Shown piece by piece: positions 40,150 through 51,688 of a stretch of 64,000 bases of DNA. The position numbers and the translations under genes are program-made. The first letter of the stretch is position 1. Every line of letters begins with the position of its first letter. The notes below the pieces were generated by a model. It was not told the origin of the DNA and did not search any database. It saw nothing but the letters and a program-made list of their open reading frames with translations. This DNA comes from Stichopus chloronotus (lineage: Eukaryota > Echinodermata > Holothuroidea > Aspidochirotida > Stichopodidae): assembly GCA_021234535.1 (NCBI GenBank), contig SFZH01000008.1:16903358-16967357 (forward strand), in the 5' to 3' direction.

Positions 40150-41460
40150 AGTGAAACAAGAATGTCACATGACTTTGTGATTCTGTGCCAATTAGCACAA
40201 AAAAGGAGAGTACATACCAAGTTTGCAATTCCAGCAACTTTTCTGTGTTGATGTACCATGTTTACACAATTTCCAAAACTATGACCTCTATTGACCTCAT
40301 ATGACCTTTGACCTCCACAAAAGTAACAGACATCATTGACTCATCAAGTGCTACCATTGCCAACAATTTGGAGTTCTGGCAGCATTCAGCTGTTGAGATG
40401 TCTTCATTAATACGTTTTCCTACTTTAAGTGCAGGTAACCTCAAATGACCTTTGACCTCTAAGAAAAACAGTGGGGATCAAATACTCGCCGAGGACTACC
40501 TACCCAAGTCTGAAGTTCCAGCAACTTTCCCTTATCGAAATACCCTGGTTTAAAAGATATTCAGACTATGCCCTCTGCTGACCTCACATGACCTTTGACC
40601 TCCATAAAAATGGCAGAGGTCACCTACTCATCAAGATCTACTGCACATATGTTCACAATTTAAATAGCAACAGAATGTGATTAATTGGTTTTCATGCTTT
40701 GACCTTTGGTGACATCAAATGACCTTGACCTCCATGAAAAAGTGCAGGATCATGTACATACAATGGAAAATGTACTGATCAAATTTGCAGTTTCAGCAAC
40801 TTTCCCTTGTTGAGATATATGAAGTTTATGTTTTCAAATTGTGACCTGTTGACCTGACAATGACCTTTGACCTCCATAAAAATAACAAGCGATCACCTAC
40901 TCATCACATGCTACCAATGCTATGAGTTGAAAGTTCTATCAACATTCTGTTGCTGAAAGGTTGTCATATGTTGAACTCTGATGACTTCAAATGACCATTG
41001 ACCGCCATGAAAAAGAAAAGGGATCATTTACTCACTGTGGACTACCTACACATCAACTCTGAAGTTCAAGTACCTTGCTCATATTGAGATACCAAGTTTA
41101 CGATGTTTTTAAACTATGGCCTCTATTGACCTAACATGAACTTTGAATTCCCAAAAAAGTAGCAGAGACTGTCTACTCATTAAGTACTACCAACGCTATT
41201 ATTTTGAAGTTCCAGTAACATTCAGTTGCTGAAATATCTTCCTTAATAGGTTTTCATACTCTAAGCTCTAGTGACCTCAAATGACCTTTGACCTCCATGA
41301 AAAACAGTAGGGACCACCAACTCACAATGGTAACCTACCAATACACCAATCTTCAAGCTCAAGCAACTGTCACCTTTTCCTTCTTGAGATATCATGCTCA
41401 CAAGACAAGGCACCACATTCACACACACACCCACAAACATGCCATCACTATCACATAGAT
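40150..41460. repeat. ~140-bp tandem repeat with perfect DR1 motifs, eight units and CA-rich tail
   Basis: The core TGACCTTTGACCT begins at 40302, 40446, 40589, 40861 and 41282 (all exact). Altered forms are at 40720 (TGACCTTGACCT), 40992 (TGACCATTGACCG) and 41137 (TGAACTTTGAATT), so spacing is 131-145 bp throughout. Between cores come tccat.aaaaa, an actcatca.g..ctacc block, a gaagttccagcaac block, and ttgagatatcatgtttac. The layout and the gagatatcatg block are shared with 20001-20760, so the two arrays are one family. This array also ends after atatcatgctcacaag in a CA-rich tail. Confidence 0.9.
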
Positions 41461-41729
41461 TTCTTGCCTGCCTTCACTGCAAAGGAGTCACAAATGCTTT
41501 CCTCGAGAGCAAAGTTTTGAGCAGTTTTTCAGATAATGTTTGAAAGTAAGGAGTTTGTCTTCCTCCATAGATGAAGACCTTGCCTTTCATATGTCATCAG
41601 CAGACTAGACATAAAACCTAACATTTGCAACTGTTCAGTCTCAATGACCACCGAAGACTGTGTGCTGTTTCACGTAAACGCTCAAAAATTTGAACCATAA
41701 AGACACAAGTGGACCATAGACCAGACTTA

Positions 41730-41815
41730 AAGGTTACCAGTACTCTTGGTACAGTAGATGGGATTGCATTTATTGAGCTCAGACAGGTAAGTGAAGAGTG
41801 AAGTTAATAACTTCA
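41730..41815 (+). repeat. Dispersed ~85-bp repeat (family B), copy 1
   Basis: The segment from acttaaaggttaccag to acaggtaagtgaagagtgaa aligns with 49911-49997 at roughly 75-80% identity by eye, and its last ~40 bp with 43503-43545. Both longer copies are open up to a consensus donor (CAG before gtaagt) and read TLGTVDG, then a variable seven residues, then Q. That could be a duplicated exon, but identity is just as high past the donor, which favours a dispersed repeat. Confidence 0.55.
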
Positions 41816-43132
41816 CTCCAGGATTTCCAAATTAACCCCAAAAATTCTTTGGAAGGGGACAGCACAAAAAGTCTTTCCTCACAACATTGTGAATAATCTC
41901 AAAACTCCCACCAAGCTAGGGACAGAACAATCACTGATCTTCTTCTGTGCCAACTCCACCATCACAGTATGAATCACTTCGATCTGTTCCAAAAATGTGT
42001 TTTATTTCTTCTCCAGGTGGAAGTGTGACATCTGGCAGCATCCGATTAGCTGATAGGAAGTCATGTGGGTGGGACATGACACGGAGGTGTATTTACAAGA
42101 TTAAAGAAAGAGAATGGAAGTAATGACCGTGCTTCAAGCTCAGACTTCTCATCCAGTCAGGGAGCTTGGCATATACTGTAACATCTGACTTGCAAAGCAC
42201 ATATTTAACAAGTGATTTAGTCAAAGCAGTTGTTCAACTATATCCATGTTATAAACTTCCTACCTATGAAAAGCCCTAGCATACAGAAGGCAAGATTTGA
42301 GAACCGTCACTGAAGTCTAGTGGTAGTCCTGGCATCCAAGATGCCCAGATTCTTTGCAGGACAACAAAACTTTGGCACAAGGTTGTCCTTTGGTTAGTGT
42401 TTGAATCAAATTAATGTTTTCCTTGCAGCATATGAAACATTATGTGATGAATCGCTAACAGCACCATGCAAGTATGCTACCGGTAAACAAACATCGAACT
42501 ATACATACTGTTAGTCACGACTTGAATTTTAGCAGGACGACTCAATTTCAAACCCACATTTCAAGTCAGTTGTCCTTTAAACTACCAGATGAGTCACCAC
42601 TGCCCATGTTCCTGGAATGATTTTGAATGACAAGGAGTTGTTTGAAAGAGATACCCTGTACGATAAATTCTTGAAGGCTAAATTGTTGTGGTAAGTGCAC
42701 TCTCTTCCATCATCACACATCAGAACCATTCCCACCACTTTTTGGCCCTGCTACAGTTTCCTTTTTACCGAACCACACTCTTTGGATTTGAGTACCTTGA
42801 ATACTCCACATGACTGGTCCAAAGAGGATCACAGAAAACACAAACAAAAGAATTGTAAATGTGAAAAAAAGAAATGGGTGGACACTCACTGAATATATTT
42901 CTCTCCAACCAGGGATGAAAAGAAGTTCTCAAAGTAGTCCAAACTGGAGTGGCCAGGTGCAATACTTCTTTTTTTCCCTTTGCATTAAGCGGTACTTCAG
43001 TTTTGGATAAACTTTTATCAATGCCATGAATATTGAGAAAATGGTGTAAAAACAGTAAAAAATGGCAGAACGTGTAGTCAGACCATTCACAAGTTGATGT
43101 ATGATACAAACATGGTCCGTAATAGGACCTAC

Positions 43133-43261
43133 AGTATTAGACTGAGGCCGAGATCTCCCATGATCGAAGCCTTTTGTAAAACTTAGTTGTGGCAACATAG
43201 TCCCTGACGGTCCTTGGCTATGAACGGCAGAAAGTATTTTGCCTGGCGTTGCTGGTTCCAT
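43133..43261 (-). CDS. Candidate first coding exon (possibly of the NlpC/P60-like gene)
   Basis: On the minus strand an ATG at 43261 opens exactly 43 codons that end at the donor gtaggtcc in phase 0. That is the phase required by the acceptor of the exon at 22752-22902, 20.2 kb downstream. The reading starts MEPATPGKILSAVHSQGPSG, is rich in Pro, Ser, Gly and Gln with low hydrophobicity, and looks like a disordered N-terminus. The stretch is CpG-richer than its surroundings. Phase compatibility happens one time in three by chance, and the open frame continues past the donor for another 67 codons, so this is suggestive only. Competing first exons are at 30598-30615 and about 32091. Confidence 0.3.
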
Positions 43262-43502
43262 TGGTTTGCAGTTAGTTTGCTATTACATGGCAGTTATAAT
43301 GGAAGAAATTACATACTCACAAAATATTTACGTATGCTCGAGCTTGAAAAATATATGCAGTCTACAATACGTCAATGCTTTGGTTGGATATACGTTGGAA
43401 AAAAAAAAAACTCCGGTGACTACAGTACGCCAGAAAATGACTGGTCGTGAATAAAAGACGGTTGATAGTACCAGATAAAGAAAATGTAACTCTGTTATGA
43501 GT

Positions 43503-43545
43503 AGTGCATAAGTTGTGCTGAGACAGGTAAGGAAAAGAGTAAGTG
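43503..43545 (+). repeat. Family B repeat, partial copy
   Basis: gttgtgctgagacaggtaag, followed by gaaaagagtaagt, matches the right half of the family B copies at 41730-41815 and 49911-49997. Confidence 0.4.
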
Positions 43546-44451
43546 CATGCTGTATTATGGAAGCTTTCCAACTTCCTCTACATCACTGCAATGAAATCAG
43601 TGCAATCAATCATTACACATCTGTTGATCGTAATATGACTGGCCAATAGAGAGCATGCAAGTTGGCAATGAATCTATTGTTCTCTTTATCCAGATGGCAA
43701 ATTCGGTCCTCTTCTGTCAACATCCAATGAGCACGGTTCCTCACTTCTTTTGATGTTCACATAAATCACAGGATTATGCCCAACCATGCATTCCCTCCCC
43801 TTAAAAAGCCTACAGGAAAAGAAGTAAAGTCAAACTGCAACTTCTAGCATGCTCAAAAGCAACAGAGATTAAAGCTATGAACATGAACAAACAAATACAC
43901 ACAACTAGAACAATAAAAGTCAAAGTTGAGAGACATACACACACAGAAGAGGGTCCCAATCACATCGCAACAAATTATTGCAATTTCAAAAGGGGGACAG
44001 CAATAAAGGTATGATCCATAGTAAGCTTGTTGTGGTGAACTTTTTGTAAAGTCTTACATATGTCGATAATCTTGTTTTTTCTTCCTTTTTCTTTGGGGGA
44101 GGTCTATTGTTTATAAGGCAGACTTGTACAAAAAAAAGTAGACATCTGTACAGTATAGAAAAACTCAAATGCTAGACTACTTCTTATAAAAGCTTTTTAA
44201 AGTTCTGTTAAAAAATATTAACATTGTTAAGTTAAGAATACAAGACTAGGAAATCTGTACAGAATACAAACAAAAGAACTTGAACTGATGAACTATTGAC
44301 AAAATACAAGTCATCACTTCAATAAATTATTTAACTTTTAAAGGAATTCATACATTTTGCCTGGAGTTTCCAGTAAACATCAACTTACTGTGTCTACCAA
44401 TGACATCACATGATTCCTTTGATATTCAAATGGTGAGCACTAGAGTACCCT

Positions 44452-44933
44452 TTGTGCTACTACATCATCATCACTACCACCATTATCACCTTCATCTCTA
44501 CCATCAGTATCATCACCATCATCCTCACCATTAGTACCATCATATCAGAATCATCATCATCATCAATCATTACCTTCATCATCACCGATATCAATCATAA
44601 CTATCACCGTCAACGAACCATCTTCATCATCATCATCCCCACCATCATCACCATTAATACCATGATATCCCCATCATCATCCTCATCATCATCATCATCA
44701 TCATCATCACCATTGCTATCATCATCATCATGACAATCATCATCATCACGAATATCATCACCCATTACTATTATTATCATCTAATTCATCACCATCATCA
44801 TCACAATTATCATCACCACCATCACAATTATATTTATCATCATCACCATTATCATTACCACCATCATCATCATCATCAGCTAATACATCACCATCATCAT
44901 CACCATCATCACGATCATCATCATTGACAGCTA
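44452..44933. repeat. ATC/CAT trinucleotide microsatellite, ~480 bp
   Basis: Long runs of (ATC)n with ACC, ATT and TAT interruptions fill the interval. Consecutive plus-strand frames (44452-44733 and 44730-44927) read Ile/Ser-rich and then Tyr/His-rich protein; these follow directly from the repeat and are not genes. Confidence 0.95.
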
Positions 44934-45895
44934 GGCTGGTATCTTGCCATCAAAAAACATTTCAAGAATGCTTCCATCCACAGAATGAGATCAAAAGACC
45001 ACTACTCGTGGTAGAGACGCAGATGGTGGCAGATCGTCGTCTAGTGCTGCTCATTGTCCTGTTCATGCTCCACAGCACATTTCCCATGTAATAATCATGA
45101 TCAGGCTAGAGGCAGGTCCACATAGAGGATAAAACTGGTCTACAAAAATTGCAAAAACGTTCAGCGGTCCACTTTGTTTTCATCTATTCCCATGTATATT
45201 ATGAAAAAGGTTAGTGTACAGTATGAAGGCGCTTAGTCAGAGGCTGCACAAATAATGGAACTCTTGACCATATGTTCCACACAAATCCCTTGAGAAGAAA
45301 AAATCAAGTGCATTTACACTTTGCAAGTTCCATAATCGAGAGCCAGCTATTATTGGTAGAAAGTGAATGTTAGTGTACTTTACACTTACAGGTTCATGTA
45401 CTGAACATTAGTGTAGATCATGGGTAAGTCTGAAAAGGTGATGTAGTCCAATTTGGAAATGAGACAGCATTTCATTCAAATATCAATCCAATTTGAAAAC
45501 TTACATCAGAACAGTCACTCACTCTAAAGAATAAATGGCTCAGCACGTAGTGGACGAAAACCGTTGATAACAACTGTGTGCACGCTATTGTTCAAAGTGT
45601 CTGATAATTGTTGAAATCACTGGTGGCATGCTAGGTCCGCATTTCCAAAACCAGGAGTACTACGCAGCACTGCTGTCAGTCGGTGGCAGAAACAGAACAT
45701 AGAAAGATGTCTTAGTATAGACGTCACACAGATGGAACCATAATGTCATCTTGCCCGTCCATGTGGTGGTAGAAACTGAATGTTAGTAGACGAAAGTAGA
45801 TGAACAAGATGAGATGACGTGACTCATCTGTCAAACAGTCCATGGTTAGCTGTATGTTATGAGTTATTGTGCGATATGGTCAGCATCGAGGCAGA

Positions 45896-45953
45896 GAGGA
45901 AAGACATCACAAGGACATCTGACCGAGGAAAGACATCACAAGGACATCTGACC
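45896..45953. repeat. Exact tandem duplication, 29-bp unit x2
   Basis: The unit gaggaaagacatcacaagga plus catctgacc occurs twice back to back without a mismatch, which implies a recent duplication or slippage. It lies inside a 106-codon plus-strand frame (45819-46139), but because 29 is not a multiple of three the two units are read in different frames. Confidence 0.9.
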
Positions 45954-46815
45954 CATGGTGAGAAAAAGAACGATAGAAATTTGTATCGGTGGAACTTAGG
46001 GCAGAGTCAACATCATCACCAGACAGTATTAGATAATCGAAGACACAAATCAAATGCTGTATGGTGTGATGTTGTCAAAACCCTAATGATACTTAGAAAC
46101 CACAACACTACACAATTTCAAAAACTTGGAGAGTCGTAGCAGTTTCTCCGGGGTCAAGGAAAAGAAAAATAAGGCACGATACGTAGAGTGACGTTTGCTG
46201 TTACAACCGTTTCTTCTGTCAGAAAGCTACATGTGACAACAGCCAGTGGAGCTCTTCAATATCTCACAAATTATCCTAGAGTCACAAAGACATTCTGAGT
46301 AGATTGCGATGGGCTGCATCCAATTGTTCCATCCGACAATGGACCTTTCACGTGTCGAAGAAACATTATCAGTCCAAGAGAAATCCACAAAACAAGTGTT
46401 ACCCTTCTGTAACTTTGTTGTCTTTGTACCGTAACCATTTCAAAAGCATTGAATATGTCTAGATATAGACTATCACTCCTCTATCATGGTTGCCTGTCCG
46501 CATTCCTGCGTAGACAACTTTCCTCCAAATCGAAAAGTTCAACTTCAAACTGTAGTTACCTATAACCTACCACTGGAACTGACGAAAAGGATTTCGGTAA
46601 TTTTCTCCATTTTTTTTTTTTGACCTACATGTACAGAGACTTACAACCAGTGAACAAATCTCAGAACTCTGATCAGCAATGTGTGAATAGTGACTGTAAA
46701 CCGGAAGCATGTGAAAAATGATTCACAGCTTCCCAACCGGAACTACACGAGGAAGAAGAAAGGGGAGAGGGGTTTAGAGAATGTTGCGTGAAATACTCAT
46801 GACAGAAGCAGCATT

Positions 46816-46952
46816 TCAAAAGGGAATTTTCTCATCATCCGTCGCCCAGGATGTTGACTGAGACTCCTCCAGCTGGTTCTCGCATAGCTTGCCATGACTT
46901 TCAGTAAATTGTCTTCTTTGTGGCCTTAAAACATTTCCATTCAATGAGTCAC
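46816..46952 (-). CDS. Candidate terminal coding exon, unrecognised
   Basis: After a possible acceptor (aatgtgtcgacccag) the minus strand is open for 45 codons to TGA at 46818. It reads DSLNGNVLRPQRRQFTESHG, continues with CENQLEESQ, and ends DDEKIPF. It is hydrophilic, mixed-charge and non-repetitive, like the C-terminal tail of a protein. It enters with two bases of a split codon, which would suit the donor of the candidate exon at 48381-48430 in one reading. No canonical poly-A signal is obvious within several hundred bases downstream. There is no domain or homologue that I recognise. Confidence 0.22.
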
Positions 46953-48380
46953 CTGGGTCGACACATTAACATGATCAAGTAAAAGCCATGTAAAGTAATT
47001 AGGAGCATGTATATGGCCAGCCTGTGATATGCTCCTGCCTTCTATGGATAAGGTATATTTCCCCAAGAAGAAAACATACATTCCCATTCCAAAACCACTG
47101 TGGCACCATGCATGTATGTCATAAGTTGCGTCTGGCACATCTCATATTTCTCACAAAGTTTGCCATCAATATCATCTGGAAAAAGAGAATTTCCAGGATT
47201 TCGTTCACATCTTTCTTTTCTTATTTCCTCAATATGTCGTTCTCCGGTGACCTCATTTTACTTAGTATCGCCTTAGTTTCCTCCAGGACTTAGCCCGCAT
47301 TTCGCTGATCCCTCTCTGCAACATCAAAGAGTCCTCTGAAGGCTTTCGACACTACATATCCCTTACCCTCACAGAGGTGGAATTTTTCATCAGTTTGTGT
47401 GAGTAAACGATGAGTGATGCTGAGTCAAACTTCCCAGACAGGAGAAGAGAAAGAGAGATTGCAAAAGAAGGATGAAACAAGTAAATCGCAATATCTCTGA
47501 CTGTGAGATAAGTGATAGTCATACCGTTAAGAAGCTTTCTAAATCATGGAGGCAAAATTGGCAATTTCAGTGTACAGTTTCAAATTTCCCAGTTAAAAGT
47601 TCTTCAAAACTGTTTTGAGCACAACAACAACCAAAAAATTTCCAACGAGACACACTGTACAGTACAGTACATGTTACTCTCTGGTAGCACTGACAGGTAG
47701 GCAGAAAGGTTTCTTTTCACCCTTCCCTTTAGTAGAATACTAAAATTGATGATAACAGTATCAGTTTAGTTACGATGAGGCGATTTATATGTACATGTCT
47801 CCAAGTTTTGGCTAGTGAACCACCTCTGAAGGTGTCTTCATTCAGAGAGCAGCTCTTAAGCATTCTGCGCAGATGCACAGTATGGACAAGAAGCTCATCT
47901 TACGACAAATCACACAGCCATCGATGCAATCACCGGTTGCGCGTGATCTACCATAGGAATGCTACTGCAAGCTTTCCCAGTAAAAAAAAAAAGCCTCCAC
48001 AAAGTTTACAATGAAAGATTATATTAAACACTATACTGTCAGATGTATGCTAGGTACTTCTTATTTTGGCAAATGTCATAATACTCTGACCTGTGACCCT
48101 GAAACAATTCTCTATCCCACGCAGTACTTCCCCTTTCCTTTAATACCTTGGAAATAATCGCCACTTTGTGGTTTGCTCGGCACATTTATCTAGAGACAAA
48201 AAATTAGTTCAGCGAAAGAAAAATATCACATAATATCTAGAACTTTGCACTCACCTACATCAGACAAACCACATGTTGTACACGAAATTATCACACTTTC
48301 AACATTGATCATATCTGCACACAGACTGTTTATGATAAAGTACTTACACCAGTTTGCCCTTACCGGTGGAAATGACTTAC

Positions 48381-48430
48381 AGTTATTCCTTTTTCTCTGT
48401 CGTCTGCTGGTCCAGGCACCACGAATAAAT
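48381..48430 (-). CDS. Candidate internal exon, 50 bp
   Basis: It has the best-looking pair of splice sites outside the main gene: acceptor gcaaccctctctctcag and donor gtaagtcat on the minus strand. Two frames are open. One reads LFVVPGPADDREKGIT (phase 0 at the end); the other reads FIRGAWTSRRQRKRNN (phase 1 at the end) and would splice in frame to 46816-46952. The exon is short and unrecognised. Confidence 0.2.
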
Positions 48431-49705
48431 CTGAGAGAGAGGGTTGCAGAATGATCCAGAAACTTTTTAACTGTGACAAGCAGGTGCGGACAGGTGTCGG
48501 AACTCTGTTCCGCATACGAATGGAGATGGCACACAATTTCGACCTACAGTAGGGTGCCGAACCTTCTCTTGATCAACAAATTAAAGTTTTTGTGATAAGG
48601 ATTTTCATTCCACGCCCATCTGGGGCCATCAGTCTGCGGTTTGAGACGTGAGGAACCAAAGTTCCCCTCTTCTTACCAAAAGGACAAGACCTGCACCTTC
48701 ACTCAAACTCTGACAGACTGACACATACAGCAAAGCATGTCACAGACTGAACTAATTACCCGAAACACTTGCTGGTTTGGTCCTTTATGAATCATGGCAC
48801 ACTTACCTGCCTCTTATGACTATTGCATTCTAATCGAGATACCATGCACCAAGCCAGACTTACATCCTCTATTTGGTCAAAACATTTGCTCTATTCCTTC
48901 TGGCAAACAAACAAGTCTGCTTCTTTCAAAACAATCAAACTAAGGGTGCACCATCTCAATCCTCACTAATCCCTCTACACCAGTGATCTGACAAATCACT
49001 GACATCTGTGGTGGCAGATTGTTACTGAAAAAGTGACCCAACCATTCAAAACCACATCTAGCAGTACCAATTATAAGCACGAACGACGTAATGGAGTAAT
49101 TTGGTTTATTTCAATTCTAGCAGTGAGTACAGTAAGTACAGTATCTGTACAACAGATTTCCTTTTACCTCATAACTTAGTGTGTCTAAAGGAAGACATCA
49201 GTGACAACTTTAGGCCAATGAACAACAGAAAACTAGTGACCAGAACACTCTGATAATACTGTAACACCAAAAACTGGAACATTTCAGTCCATTACTGTGC
49301 CACACCATGGCAGTAAACCAGCTTATAAATTGACAGTCAAGAACTCTGGAAAACAGGCAAACAAGTACAGAACCTTCCTTTACCAAAACACTTGCTACAT
49401 GCCTATACATTTCTCATATTTTTCAACTTCTCCATGTTCAAACTTGAAATATACACACAAGACAGTCATTTTTGAGCCTTAATGTTGAAATAAACAATTT
49501 TAAAGAAAACAGGGAGATTTAAAACCTACTTTCTCTAGTTGGTATCACAAGAAGCAGCGAGCCAACGAAACACAGATGAAGCCGGAAATACATAACACTC
49601 TAAAGATGGAATTTCACCTAGAACTCAACACTCCTAGCACACAGAATGGCAGAGTGGGAAGAAGGCGCTGGTCCAGTATTAGACCGAGTGGTGCAACAGC
49701 CAGTA

Positions 49706-49913
49706 TCCCCAAAACTCCCTGGTTTTGGGAATTCGCCAGCGACGTGCTCACCTCATACAACCTACGCATTACGGTATTGACCATGGTCTAGCATCTGGCA
49801 ATTTTGTGTATGCCTGTGTGTGTGTATATCTGGTCACCACCCTTCCGTAATTGCCATGGTCAATACGGTAATGCATAGGTTATATGAGGTGAGGGAGTAC
49901 ACGCTGTGAATTT
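49706..49913. mobile_element. Dispersed inverted-repeat element (family A), best copy
   Basis: The left arm (49747-49787) starts CTCACCTCATACAACC and ends GGTATTGACCATGG. The right arm (49854-49893) is its reverse complement with about four mismatches, ending GGTTATATGAGGTGAG. A GT-rich centre separates them. Outside the arms, ccccaaaactccctggtttt (left) and agtacacgctgtgaattt (right) are shared with the other copies. There is no ORF, so it is a non-autonomous, MITE-like family; target duplications are not evident. Confidence 0.8.
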
Positions 49914-49997
49914 AAAAGTTTCCGGGACTCTTGGCACGGTAGATGGGAATGCAGTTGTTGTGTTAGGACAGGTAAGTGAAGAGTGAAGTAAATACCC
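49911..49997 (+). repeat. Dispersed repeat (family B), copy 2
   Basis: It abuts the right end of the family A element. It aligns with 41730-41815: a cttggcacggtagatggga block, then gacaggtaagtgaagagtga. It carries the same consensus splice-donor-like CAG/gtaagt. Confidence 0.55.
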
Positions 49998-51089
49998 TCT
50001 CACACTCTATCCATTTTTCTCCTAATGATTTCATTATAGAGTTGTCTTTGCTGGTTTGACATACAGTTTTACACATGTAGGTGCACTGTATACACTCACT
50101 GCATCTACTGCATGGTGAAATCAACTCATGAAATTACACATTACGTGGAGCAGTTCAAAAACTAAATTCAAGGAACCTGACCTATGACAAGAAGTAAAAA
50201 AAAAAAGTTACCCCCCATCCTCCCCCAAAAAAGATTTCAAGAATTTTAATGCTGGCATATTAGCTCATAATCATGCCAAACCTACACATCTTGGTATTCA
50301 AGTGGGAGGCCAAATATATTTTTGAACCCACACAAACATAATACTATGCATGTATACATCCCCCACACTTTACATCTATTACACTACTAAGGGGAAAAAC
50401 AAAATTTTGTGAATAAAGTATTTGCTTAAAGAGAGACTTTTGCTCTACAGTGAAGAGAAAGGAGGGGAAAATGAAAATGTTGGTTTGCTCAATGGGTCCA
50501 TGGTCTGATGTAAGGGTGTGCCAATTTATTAGATGTACATGGATAACCTGAAAGGTCATTTAATGCCTGTTACTCTTTACATGCTTACATATGCTTCACC
50601 TCAAATCTTTCAGTGGTTGTGAATATTGCACCAATCAGGTAAAAGTATGACACAACATCTGAACTTTTTGGAGAAATTCCATATTACAGGACATTACACA
50701 ATACATTTACATTGCTGCATAATCATATTTGAAGCTTTCTCTCTTAGATCTCTTACTTTTAAAAGGGGGAATGCCCTCTCGAGTTTCCAAGAAACACCCT
50801 CTGGAGCGTTTTGAGATTTTGCACCGAATATTTGGAAAGAATTTGCACAAGTTTCTCCAAAAGGCAAGGGGGTACTTCCTAATTATATTCTTCCAACTCT
50901 GTGCATCATGCAACGCCTGTTCAAAATTGGTAACAAATGCCAGCCTACACAGTGGTGGTACTGTGTTGACTTTTCCCATAACTACTGGCAAGCAAATGGG
51001 AATTGTCTATCTTCAGGTAGAAGGACGAGACTATGATCTTAAACTTCAAGTCAATTGTGGTAGATCATGGAAGTCCACCTGACATTTAA

Positions 51090-51688
51090 AGGTCGTGCGA
51101 CATGAAAATGACATTTTATGAAAATGACATTTTGGAGTACTGAGTGTAGTAATCATTGAAAATGATGAAAACAGCCACAAATTTCATCAAAATCCATCAA
51201 ATATTGATGATTTTACAGGCAAATTCTTGTCCCACACCTGCATCATGAACATTGGATAAGTATGCAAAGTTGCGACCATTTGTCTAAATGGCTTTGGAGT
51301 TTAATGAAGATGCAAACCAGGTAATGTGGATTGTTGCACAGTGTTAATATTTCTTTTGTTAGGCCTATTTACCTCTCAATTACTGGGTTTCACATTGGTA
51401 TTAATTAGTGATATGGATATTTTTGAAGAAGAAAATATGTGCCCAAAATAAAGCCCTGCTGGACATATAAGGATTAAAATAAGGCATATATCACAGGAGT
51501 TCATCTCTTGACATTACACATTTGCATACTTGGTGAATGTTTATTCATGATATAGCTGTGAGACACTACTTTAACTGATAATTTTTCACTCTTCGACGGA
51601 TTTTGATGGAAATTATGGTTTCCTTTGAATGCTATTGACACTTTATGTACCCAATGCTCCAAAATGTCATTTTCAAGCCACATGACAT
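51090..51688. mobile_element. Second TTAA-flanked MITE-like element, 599 bp
   Basis: TTAA at 51086-51089 and 51689-51692 flank termini that are inverted repeats for about 100 bp with scattered mismatches. The best block, TGAAAATGACATTTTGGAG, is identical at both ends, and a catcaaaatcc(a/g)tc block lies further in. The left arm also holds a small duplication of gaaaatgacattt. The termini differ from those at 15950-16317, so this is a separate family using the same target. No transposase is encoded. Confidence 0.75.

Larger units (their letters stand above)
22903..43132 (-). other. Sequence upstream of the NlpC/P60-like exon, probably intronic
   Basis: About 20 kb without a convincing gene. 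It holds the (TA)n tract, the TGTCCT-rich and AGCTC-rich degenerate repeats, family A copies, the CpG-rich CRE cluster, a perfect 18-bp hairpin and the second DR1-bearing array. If the exon at 43133-43261 is real and adjacent in the transcript, this is a single intron; if transcription starts at the CpG cluster near 30.6 kb, only part of it is. Confidence 0.35.

Noticed and set aside
42765..43109. 114-codon minus-strand ORF
   Set aside because: Starts beyond the donor of the candidate exon at 43133-43261, with no splice support or recognisable motif.
44452..44927. Long Ile/Ser/His-rich ORFs
   Set aside because: Direct translation of an ATC/CAT microsatellite.
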